Below, in pieces: positions 17,087 to 28,489 of a stretch of 64,000 nucleotides of DNA. Source of the stretch: Plasmodium malariae (lineage: Eukaryota; Apicomplexa; Aconoidasida; Haemosporida; Plasmodiidae); assembly GCF_900090045.1 (NCBI RefSeq), contig NC_041778.1:310001-374000 (forward strand), read 5' to 3'. The notes beneath the pieces are model-generated. The model did not search any database. It was not told where the DNA came from and worked only from the letters and a program-made list of their open reading frames with translations. Each line of letters begins with the position of its first letter. Within the stretch, counting starts at the first letter, position 1. The translations under genes were made by a program, and so were the position numbers.

Positions 17087-18366
17087 TTCATTTTTTATTT
17101 TTTTAAAATTTCCGACCCTCTAACAGTGTAGAAGTTGTGTTGTAATTTCTTTTAAAAAAATAAAATAAAATAAAATAAAAACGATATAATTAATAAAACC
17201 AATAAAATCAATCAAATCAACAAAAATCAATCAAATCAATCAAATCAACAAAAAATAATAAAATCAATCAAATCAACAACAACCAATCAAATCAATCAAA
17301 TCAACAAAAACCAATCAAATCAATCAAATCAACAAAAACCAATCAAATCAATCAAATCAACAAAAACCAATCAAATCAATCAAATCAACAAAACCAATCA
17401 AATCAATCAAATCAACAAAAACCAATCAAATCAATCAAATCAACAAAAACCAATAAAACCAAATGCTCAAGATGAAGGGGTGATTAATAGAATAATGTTG
17501 AAGAAAAAGAAAAATTAAACGATAAAAAAAAGATTACTGGTACATATCAGCAATTTTGGGACTATGCTAGTTTACCTGTTCAAAATTTAATATCCCTTTC
17601 TATATATATATATATATATATACAAAAAGATTTAAAAAAAAAAAAAAAAACAAATTATACATTAAAAGGTCAACAAAAAAAAGTATATATATATACATAT
17701 ATATGTATATATATGTACATATTATACGTATATAAAAACGCAAGAATTCTTTTCTAGCAAATTAAAAATTTTATTTTGAAGAATACAAAATAAAATGGTA
17801 ACGAAAAAGGGCCATAAAATTGTTATAAATAAACAAGCTAAAATATATTAATGTGACATAGGGAAGAAATGATGAATGTTTATACATTTCGAATGAATTT
17901 AAAAATTATGTACAAATGAAACGTATATATATGTACATGTATATATATATTATATATATATATATATATATTTTTAGTATAGAAGATTAAAAAAAAAAAA
18001 AAAAAATCTACATAGGAACTCAATTCTTTTTTCTCTCAAAGTTTTTCATTGAATAAATTACATGTGTAATTGATAGGGATTAATAGTTAAATATACTTTT
18101 TTATTTTCAAAATAAATTGTACTTTCACGTTATTGTATACATATAATGCATATTTATATGTATATAAATAATGGTAAAACGTAGCAGGGCAAACAAACAT
18201 CGAATTATGTATTTATTCCTATTAAAAACGATGAAAAATAAAAAAATACGTGAGGAACCAACAGTGTAATCTTTGTAAAATAGGCCTTGTGTTCTTTTCT
18301 TTCAAACGCAAACATAAATTAACAAACAAATATGGAAATTCGCATATAGTTTAAGTATACATATAC

Positions 18367-18438
<72 letters not shown>

Positions 18439-20842
18439 GTATGTACAAACGTAGGCTAAAAATAAGGGGTGACTCGCTTCAAAATTAGCAAAGGGAGTTA
18501 TGTATTTAATTTTTCTAAAAGCTCTTCCTATTCTGTGAAGAAAAATAGGGGAAAATAACTGCTAAACGAAAAATTCAAATAAAAAACGGTAATCGTGTAT
18601 ATATATAAATATATATATATATACGAATATACGTGTATTATATATATATATATATATACGAACATACGTGTATTATATATATATATATATTATATGTGTA
18701 TATATGCGTATTATGATATTTTACTAAAGAATGAAAACTTGATAAAAAGAAAGTAATTTAATGTGCCCATATTTTTTCAACTTTAAAATTAGTTAATTCG
18801 ATATGCAGCAATTATTGTTCTTTATTTTGATATAATTTTTTTTTTTTCTTTTTGAAGATAGTTTTATAAAAAGGTTAACAAAAAAAAAAAAAAAAAAAAA
18901 TGCACATAGCTTTATTTGCTATGTATTATTATAAAAAAAAATGAAAGTGTTAATATATGTTCATGTAAATTATGAATAGGCAAGGAAATTATGTATACGT
19001 ATATGTAATATGTACGTATGTATACTTACATGTAAGAAATATATATATTGTGTTCATGAATATATAAGGACAATATTTTGTTTTCCACCATATTGTAAAA
19101 ACAGTACTGTACTCATATTTTTCTTCTTTTGTATATAAAGAACTGATATAATGAACAACGTTATTTTTACCTTTACAGCACATTATTTTTATATGTTATA
19201 TGTATATACATGATGTATTGCAAATTTTCCTTTTTTTTCTTATTTTTTTAATTATGTCTATTAATGAAGGTGTACATTCAAAAGGTTAACTGTTCATAAT
19301 TTTTTCTTTTTCAAAAAATGGAAAAATTACATGCACTGATGTAGTATTATATGAATGAGATTATTTTATTTTATTATTTTTTTTTTTTTTTCCCACATTT
19401 CCTTGGGTATATGAAATTATTTATTACCTGTTCATAATTAAGCTGAAAAAGTCATAACTTTATTTTCTGCGAAAGTATGCAAAGAAATGAGAAAAAATGC
19501 GAAAAAAATGCTATAAAAAACAAAAAAAAAGGTAGTAAAATGAAAAGAAGCAAAAGTGAAGCAAAGGTGAAGCAAAGGTGAACAAAGGTGAACAAAGGTG
19601 AAGCAAAACTGAATGAGAGCTATTCTGTGTAGCAGTTTTTCCCTTCATTTCCGACCCCTTTAAAGATTGCAGAAAAATACATGTTATCTTCTTTCGTATA
19701 TGCATCATGTTTATGTGATAATTTCCCTTTTTTCGATGCTACAATTTTTTTTTTTTTTTTCCCTGCTTTTTTATTTTTGTAATTTCCCACACACACCGTT
19801 AATGCTTAATAGCGTAATAAGGGAAGAAACACAAAATATTTCAGTCATAAAATCTAGTTGAAAAAATTGCGTAAGCAAATATATATATATGTTTTATTCT
19901 TGCGGTGTTGTTATAACTCTTAGCATGGTAGAAAAATAGGTTATACATTTATGCATATTACCAATCAGAGTTTTATATCAGAATGAAGAATAAAATTGCA
20001 CGGAAGGGAGGGGTAAAACGTTCGTGTAAAAACGAAAAAGGAAAAAGCGAAAAAATGAAAAAATGAAAAAATGAAAGAATAAATAACGAAATAACGAAAT
20101 AACGAAACCAAAGAATAAGACAACTGAGACAAGTTCATGCGGTGACGTCAAAGTATTAGGCGAAAGTAAATTAAACGTAAAAGAACAAATTACGCATAAA
20201 AATACAAAAAGAGAATGAATTAATATCATTTACAAAACAGCAAAGCATAAAGAGTGTATTTTTACAAAATAAACGAACGGCACGCAATATTTTTTTAAAG
20301 GCAAAAACTAAAATTTGCGGCAATTTAAAAAAAAAAAAGCCTAAATTTTCGTTAATAATAGATGTGCTGTTTGTCGTATAGTTTGTTTTAAATATTTTTT
20401 TAATTTTTTTTTTTTTTAATACATTCATACATGTACTGTGATATAGACGTACATTATATATCGCTACAGAAATTTATAAATGACGTATCGACTGTATTTA
20501 TTTTTAGTGTTTCCTATTTATAGCACTAGTTCTCCCATTGACATTATTTACGCTCATTTTCCCCCCACATGCACTCTTAATTTAGCTAATATTCGCAGGG
20601 ATGTAATACCGATTGTGTTTCTAACAGTTCAAACGGTTCATTTGGTTCCAATTGGTCATACATAACTATTTTTTCCATCTGCATTTTCATTTTCTCTAAT
20701 TTTGCACATGTTATGAAGACAACTCATTTAGTCATTTTTTTTTTTTTTTTTTTTTGGAGTGTATATTTTCATCTTTATTACAAGTTTTAGGAAAATTTTC
20801 TGAATTTATTTCATAATCATACAGGATATGACAGATTTTATT
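17087..20842. other. Large intergenic region, 5' of the SWEET gene
   Basis: About 3.75 kb without a supported gene. It contains a 28-bp minisatellite near the SWEET start, (TA)n runs (17604-17621, 17947-17971, 18371-18434, 18605-18690), poly-A/T tracts and a 9-10 bp GAAGCAAAG-type repeat at about 19550-19610. It should include the SWEET promoter and the 3' UTR of the WD-type gene. I found no tRNA-like or other GC-rich structured element by eye. Confidence 0.55.
17203..17461. repeat. 28-bp minisatellite upstream of the SWEET gene
   Basis: Roughly nine tandem copies of a 28-bp unit built from AATCAAATC plus an A-rich CAACAAAAACC part, with small length variation. It lies 120-375 bp upstream of the SWEET ATG, within the probable leader or promoter. 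Confidence 0.88.
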
Positions 20843-21013
20843 TTAATCATATTTCGTACCTAACACATTGGTATTATAATAATTATTTTCGTGCAACTTT
20901 TTCGTGTTCCAATTATCATTGTTGACTATTGTGCCAATCTCATCATCGTTCACTCTACGTCCATTCTCATCATCGTCCACTCTACTACTAACCTTATCAT
21001 CATTGCAGCTATA
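20843..21013 (-). other. In-frame open extension after the stop of the WD-type gene
   Basis: Directly after the TAA at 21014-21016 the same frame stays open for 56 more codons to a TAA at 20843. The extension is acidic and Asn/Asp-rich (for example DDDENGRRVNDDEIG), uses codons like the upstream gene and is less AT-rich than the surrounding intergenic DNA. It could be former or genuine coding sequence cut by a recent stop, or chance. Confidence 0.5.
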
Positions 21014-24000
21014 TTATTCCTCGCTAATTCCGGGGAAGTGTTTATGTTTAACATGATTGCTGTTACGAGTGTTAAGCATAGTATCTACATCATTACGATT
21101 GTTAATAATATACATGCTCTTTTTGCAAAGTACATTGCTTTTTATATTCTTAATCATGTTATTACAACGTAAATATGCATAATTATTAGCACAAAACTTC
21201 CTTTCATCATCATTACCATATGTGTTACTGTCGCAGTTCTCCCTGTTCCTTATATTTACATTGTCCATAATATCTTTTTTAATGTATATTCCTCTTACGA
21301 TATGTTTATTACTATGCCCATTATTTTTTTTCTGTAACTGTGTATGCCATCCAGTAGACATGAAAATATTCTCTTTACAGTCTACATTACAGATATTACT
21401 ATCTTTATTACAATTATCGAAATGTCCATTTGAAACGGAATGTCCATCCTTGTATCTCTCCATCAAAGAAGCAACGTTCGTATCGAATGCAGCGGGTGCA
21501 CCGCTTCCATCCTCTGTAGAATTGAGGCCTTCCTCTTTGGTTTCTTCGTCCTTTAAAACACTTATTCCTAAATAATGCCCTAAATAATTTGTTCCCATAT
21601 TTTCTCGCCCATTTTTTTCTAAGGGGTTTCTTGCACCAGAAGCGGCACACTGGGATTTATTACGGCTACGACTACTACTGCTACTGCCACTACTGCTATT
21701 GCTACTGCTATTGCTACTGCTGCTACTATTGCTGCTACTATTGCTGCTACTATTGCTGCTACTATTACTGCTACTATTACTACTATTACTACTATTACTT
21801 CTGCCTGTGCTACCCCTTTTGCCCAAAATTCGCTCTAAACCATCCGCTGTTTGGATATCATAACAGGACCTTTTAATTCCCGCTTGTGCTCTTCCAGTAC
21901 AATTATTCTCACTAATTAATCCTTTATAATTACCCAGTTCAATTTCTTTCCTTTTCCTTAAAATATTCCTTAATAATTTATATTTCGTATAATGTTTTAT
22001 TTTCCCTTCATTGCGGTTAACTTGTTTTCCTCGAAATTTTTCACCATCTTTATTTAATTGTAAAACATTATTTTTTAATAAAATTTTATTTTTTTTTTTT
22101 GAGCTAAAACTTTTACTGTATATGTTCCTTTGCTTATCATAAATATTATTCCTACAATGAATACGCGTTCTTGTTTGCTCTTTCCTTTTCAAATGGTAAG
22201 ATGGTGTTCTATTAATGCTTCCACATTTTTTTATTTTTCCTTTCATCTCCTCATATGTAAGAATGTTTACTTGCTTGGTTACCCTTTTTTCAAATTTTCC
22301 TGTCCCTTTAATGTTTTCTCTCTCATTAAGTTTGCTTTTATTCTTCCTTTGTTCTTCCCCTTCCACTTCTTCTTTCACTTCCCCGTTCTCTTGACTATCC
22401 CTCCCTATAATAGGTTCACCCTCTACTGCTTTGTTGAAAATAATTTTATGAACACCGCACAGTGGTTTTCTATTTTTCAAAAAAAGGTGCATATCTGTAT
22501 GGACATTTTTATAACCATAATTCAAAATGTTACAACCCGTATGGCAGTTAATCCCATTTGTTATTTTATTTGAATAAGAATATTTACTTGTAATCTTTTG
22601 TTCTGCTTTGACATGTAAGAGGTCTTTTTTCTTATTTTCATATATCGTCTCATAGGACTTCTTCCTATAGTTTTCACTTTCACTCCAATTGTTTAAGTTA
22701 CTGCAGTTTGCGGACCTCCTAATGGAATAGGTATACACTACGAATGTAGACGAGTTCATAACAGTTATACATTCACCTGTTCCTTTGTCTACATTACTCT
22801 GAGACAGAATAAAATTCTCATCCTTGTAGTAGAAGAAATTATAAAACCATGTGTTTTCAAATAGGATATTATAATATAAATAATTCATTTTTTTGTTTTT
22901 AGCTTTTGACATGTTGAAAGAGCACAGATGAAAACCATAGTTACTTCTACGAGTACTGCTCTTATTACCGGCAGTGGTCCCTCCATGGTTGCTCCCCCTC
23001 GTGCTGCCAATGGTGCTACCATTTCTACTTCCTCCTGTGCTACCATTTCTACTTCCACCGGTGCTATCACTTCTACTTCCACTGGTACTCCCTTTCGTTG
23101 TGATATAAAACAGATTGTCGAAATTTTGCAGTAGAAATACTTGTACAATATTACTCATATCAATACGCCGCATGCATTCCAAAAGGACCTTCTCATTACC
23201 TGTTACCCTTAACCTGAATAAGAAAACATTATTTGGAAAAGAGCACAATAAAATTTTTTTCGACTTATTTAATTTCAGCCCTATTATTTTGTCCCTCCAT
23301 TCTTCTGTTTTAACCTCGCTATTCGTTTTGCCTGAACAGCCATGAAAAATTTTTTTGTGTATGGAAAAAAGGACTTCACCACAACTTGCCCTGTTACATG
23401 CGCTATTAGGAGCACTATTGTGTGTACTATTGCGCATAGCATTACGAGCAGTGCTACTTGCATTGTTACTCTCGTCTTTACTAGCCGTATTACCCATGCG
23501 GACAGGCCCTTTCCCTTCGTGAGCAAATTCCCTCTTCTGCACTCGATTAATAATTTTTGCTTTTCCATGAGAAATACTAAAGAAATATAGACTGCCTTTT
23601 AAGGTGCCACAAATTAGCATATCATCTGAGTAAAATAAAAAAGCTGTCACGTTAATATTCTTTAACGTTAAAAACTTAAAGGAATAATTATAATTAAATA
23701 TGCTCATTTTGTACAAACAATTTTCACTATTATAAATGATATGATCATTTTCCAATGAGAAATCATTTATCTTGGAACACTTTTTATAAATGAAACTTAG
23801 CTCACTTGTTATTATGTTGTACATAATTATTTCGTTAAAAGTTGTCCCTATTATTAACGTGTACATATCTGATAAGCAACATGAATGTATATATCTCTTT
23901 GGATAATTCCTCTTATTTCTCCTCTTCTCAATGTTATCCAACGAGTCATGGTTAAAATAGTCATTCCTACTTCTTTCTTCACAACATAAAAGACTATTCT

Positions 24001-26428
24001 TTTCTTTTTTATTTTTAATCATACTCCGAAATTTGTGTGCACACATATTATTAACCGTGCAGGTATTTTTGAAAAACCTATGTAACTTAAAAGATCTTGA
24101 CAACTTCCCTTCTTTCTGCATATTGCAGGAGTCGTCGACATAACTGTCCCAAGAATTGCTACTTAAAAAGGAGGTGCCATTTTTATTTCCTATCTCAAAT
24201 ATATCTACATTTTTATATATAACAAAATTATTCATGTTCATAAAAAATAGAACACCTGAACGGGTCAGAATTAAAATACTATTTTGAAAAATAAAAATGG
24301 AAACAATACTATCATTGCAAATTTTTTCTAAATGTACAACTTTGTGGGATTTTAAAAAATCTACGATTATAATTACACCTCTTTCTGTACCTACGACAAA
24401 GTACTTTTTGCATTTAGAGCTATGATCTAAACTGTGCATCTTCTTTTTGTTCTCCTCCTTTCGCATGAACTGTTTATAATTTTTTTTTTTTGTCCCAACA
24501 CATTTCGGCAACTTAAGTATTATGCTAATGTCGTCACCTTCGTTTATGTACAAAACGTTAATAATTTCAATAACGCTAATTTTATCGTTAAAGAAGTCGT
24601 TAAATTGATTAGCTATATATTTGTAAAGAGAATCTGGAATACTATCATTCGAAAAATTTTCTGCTCTTGAATAGCTGTTATGAGAGAGGTTATCTTCATT
24701 CACCTGTTTATCTGCATGTTCCTTTTTTCCCTCTCCCTCTGTGTATAGCTCTGCATTATCGTTTACAATGATTTGTGCATTAATGTCCATATTCCCATTA
24801 GCACACAATTCCGCGCGGTGGTGCGAGAGCAAATTGCTTATAAACAGATCAAACGAAACAAAGGAAAAAAAATGAAGATCTCGCTTCTCTAACAAAGACG
24901 AACAATTATTATTCGAAAAGACTTTACACTTAAAGCTTTTACATTTTAACTTTTCATAGAGCACATAATTTTTTATCAGGTACACAAATACATACTCTTT
25001 GTTAAATATACATATATTATGATCGATGTCTGTAAATATTTTAAAATTTTTTAAAAATTTGTTCAGCCGATTTTTTCCCCCTTTATTAAATAGCTTTACA
25101 AATGTGATATAATAAAAAGAAGCATCCTCAACGTAGTCGTCCTTCTTTTTTTTTTTTATGTACACAAAACCATCAGCGGTTTCCTTGATCTTTTTAAAAT
25201 ATTTCTTTTTAGACAATCTCTTTTTCGTCTCTTCACAAGTGGGTGATGTGTCTATATCTGTTCCACTGAGGCGTAAATTATCATTCGTACTTTCCTTCCT
25301 CTTTCTGCTCCATTTGCTACTCCATCTACTGTCCCTCCTTTTTAAATATCTTAAATGTGCATAATTTTTTGTGTACTTTTTCGTAAATCCGTAAGTGCTA
25401 CTATACACAGTTTTCCATTCTTTCATTACAAACTTCTTTTTTATATTCGCGAGAATATTATTTATGTTTCCATTTTTTATTTTTCCATTTCTCTTTATAT
25501 AAAAATGGGGTACCCTCTTAACAACATGCACACATTTTTTTTTTAATTGTGCATATTGTTTTTCATGATTATATATCACAGAAAAAACAAATAATATTAA
25601 TTTATCAGAATAATTGCACAGCAATAAAATATGTGTGTCGTTTAAATACTGTATGTCCGAAAAAAACCTTCTTTTTATTTTTATGGTAATTAAAATTTTA
25701 AAATTAGATTTATTCCATAAATATATTTTCATTTTGTTTTTGCTTTCTTCTCCACTCATTATGGTACTACAACTTTCCTTGCACCTGATAATGGTTACCT
25801 AAAATGCGCGCAAAAAAAAAAGCATAGGATAAGATAAGAAAGAAAAGATAAGAAAGAAAAGATAAGAAAAAAAAAAGAAAAAAAAAGGTCATATTAATAT
25901 ACTTACCCTTTGCAAAACCTCCTACACTGCACACCCTTTTTTATTCGTGAAACGATACACAAATAAGAGAAAATAAAAACAAAAACGTTAATGAACAATA
26001 CATTTGTCTACACACATGGAACATGTTAAGAAGTTAAGGACAAATCATAGGAGCATTGGAAGTATTTGGAATATTGGGAGTATTGGAAGCAATATCTACT
26101 TCTTTTCTTTTCTTTTCTTTCTTTTTTTTTTTTTTTTAAAGCTGTAAAAATTTTTTTTTATTACTTTATTCGCATGTTCAGAAAAAATAGCTTGACTTCT
26201 ACTGAACAAATCGTATATAACTATCAAATTATTGAAGGTATAAATAATGTTTTTAAGGGAAAATTTAATGATATTATTTTTTTCTGCATAATAACCATGA
26301 ATATATTTGGGGCTTAATTTTATTTCATATTTCTCCTCATTATTTAACGAGATTAAATCTACATTTTTCGCACTTGTGTGTAGATTTTGTTTTTCTACTG
26401 ATAAAATATATGCTCTGTTATGCGTCAT
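21014..26428 (-). CDS. Beta-propeller (WD-type) protein, two exons
   Basis: Exon 1 is 26165-26428 (88 codons from ATG). A 366-bp intron, 25799-26164, is GT..AG and phase 0. Exon 2 is 21014-25798. The total is 1682 residues. The junction reads SEHANK|VTIIRC and rebuilds a propeller blade: NNLIVIYDLFSRSQ..., then HANKVTI, then MSGEESKNKMKIYLWN. This fits the first blades of EML/WDR90/WDR16-like proteins. Further blade-like segments are scattered to about residue 1000 (for example YFVVGTERGVIIIVDF and MLICGTLKGSLYFFSIS). Low-complexity inserts lie between them, including Ser/Gly/Asn repeats at 22950-23090. The last third is basic and Ser/Asn-rich (repeat at 21672-21797). A scaffold role is inferred from the fold; centriolar or axonemal function is only a guess. 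The single-exon start at 25759 would lose the first blade. Confidence 0.75.
21672..21797. repeat. Ser/Asn-coding triplet repeat in the WD-type gene
   Basis: Tandem triplets encode SSNSSS-type sequence on the minus strand near the C-terminus of the protein. In-frame throughout. Confidence 0.88.
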
Positions 26429-26652
26429 CTTTTACCTTATAGCGATATAAATGTACTGATTTACTCTTCATCATTTGTTAATCCTTATCTAATAGGCACA
26501 GCATTAATAGTCTTTTGCCAAGGAGAGAGTTGTGCGAATAGTTGAAATTAATACGGGAAAAATTAGTCTTTCGCGTATATCTTTTTGGAGTAGGGGAAAA
26601 AAAAAAAAAAAATAAAATAATTGCTCTTATAGCTCTTTCTGTTTTCTTCTTA

Positions 26653-26683
<31 letters not shown>

Positions 26684-27151
26684 ACAAACATGTGTGAAAC
26701 TTTTACCCTCACTAATGTACGGGGAAGCATTCGCTGAGTGCTTATTTCGTTTTTCCCAAATTTTATCGTTTGTGTGTATTTATGCATATGGGTATGCTTA
26801 CATGGGTATGATCTTTGTTTTTTATTTGTTCCTTGAATATTCCTTGCGTGTCCTTGCGTGTCCTTGCATGTTCCTTGCATGTTCCTTGCATGTTCGTTCA
26901 TTTGTTCGTTTGTTCGTTTGTTCATTTGTTCGTTTGTATCTTTTTTTTTTTTTTAAGTCCGTTTCATGCCCGAACTTCTGCATGTTATGCTTTGTTTTTT
27001 CTTCTAAAATGTGAAATGGTCTAACTAAAAAATAAGGTGAACATACACATAATACCACATATATATGCATATGTCAACCTGCTCACATGCTATCGAAATA
27101 TACACGATGCATTTATTGCGCATATGTATATACGTGTATTTCTGTGGTGTA

Positions 27152-27184
<33 letters not shown>

Positions 27185-28489
27185 CCTTTTGCGAAATGTT
27201 CTGATGCTACAAAAATGTGGGTAAACTATCATGAGTTTTTCTTTGTTTTTTATTTCTTTTCTTTTTTGTCAATATGTGTGCATGTGAAATGTTCGATAAG
27301 GAGAGACAATACCTTTAAAACGGACCTCTTAAAATTTTCAGTCCATCCCCTTCTATTTTACATGTTACATTTTGCATTGTACATGTTACGAATATATTTT
27401 TATTAACCATTTTGCAAATTATACAGCGCGCGGAAATACATATCTGCAAAGTGTTCACGAACAGTATATACTGCTTACCAATGTGAGCAGCAATGCACTT
27501 TTATGCTACTACAAATAGGATATATATTCACCCACGTAAGCAATGCGTACATACGTAGAACTATTCCCAAAAAGTTCAAGTACATTCACTGATACACCCT
27601 TCAATGAAATATTATATGGCACGGTCATGTTATATAGAACATGTATTAATATAATTCTGCACAATGTTCATAATGTGCATATATGGTCATGTTGCATTTT
27701 GAATTTATATGACTTCATATAAAAAGAAAAGTAACTCAGAGGTTAAATTTTCGAAAAAACAAAAAAAATCAAAAAATTTTAATACAAAAGTGAAGAGAAA
27801 CATCCAAATGTGGATCAAGGGGGGCGAGAAAAAAAAAATTAGTCGAATAACAGAAAAAAATCAAACGAATAATAGTAGAATAATAGTAGAATAATAGTAG
27901 AATAATGGTAGAATAATGGTAGAATAATGGTAGAATAATGGTAGAATAATGGTAGAATAATGGTAGGGTAGAATAATGGTAGAATAATGGTAGAATAATG
28001 GTAGAATAATGGTAGAATAATGGTAGATAATGGTAGAATAATGGTAGAATAATGGTAGAATAATGGTAGAATAATGGTAGAATAATGATAGAATAATGGT
28101 AGAATAATGATAGAATAATGGTAGAATAATGATAGAATAATGGTAGAATAATGGTAGAATAATGGTAGAATAATGGTATAACGATAGCGCTTGAATATGG
28201 AAAAAAGATATTGGTACACAAGTAAACAGCAAACGAACTTCACCGCTGAAGCGCAGAAAAATAAACGCAAAAAAGTGGATGCCTAAGGACAATCAAAGAA
28301 TTATCAGAATGGCAGTGAAAAACTGCGTCCTCGTTTTTTAACATTTTGTAGTGTTTACCATTTTTTTCTGCTTTTTTTTCTGTACTTGTAATTTTTTGTC
28401 TTTTTTTCTGCTGAGGTGCCCTGCGCGGGTGGGTAGTGGCCCCCCTGGCCTGGAAGATCGCGGAGTGGGTCGGAGGGCCAAAACACGAA
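26429..28489. other. Intergenic region between the WD-type gene and VPS45
   Basis: Holds the promoter of the WD-type gene and the 3' UTR of VPS45. It contains poly-A/T tracts (26596-26612, 26659-26683, 27150-27184), short GTTC(A/G)TTT repeats near 26850-26938 and the 11-bp minisatellite. Long frames here (Tyr-His-Ser-Thr repeats) come from the minisatellite. No gene is supported. Confidence 0.6.
27872..28179. repeat. 11-bp minisatellite
   Basis: About 27 tandem copies of AGAATAATGGT with G/A variants and two partial units (near 27966 and 28026). It is downstream of VPS45 by about 300 bp. Because 11 is not a multiple of 3, it opens all three minus-strand frames, giving false open frames. Confidence 0.93.

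Noticed and set aside
20480..20665. 61-codon plus-strand frame with somewhat higher GC
   Set aside because: Short, no recognisable family, in the 3' flank of the WD-type gene, and no partner exon found. A non-coding function cannot be excluded.
17087..20842. Possible tRNA, snoRNA or other structured RNA in the largest gene-free stretch
   Set aside because: No cloverleaf, no box motifs in context and no GC-rich island seen by eye. tRNAscan-SE or Infernal would be needed to settle it.
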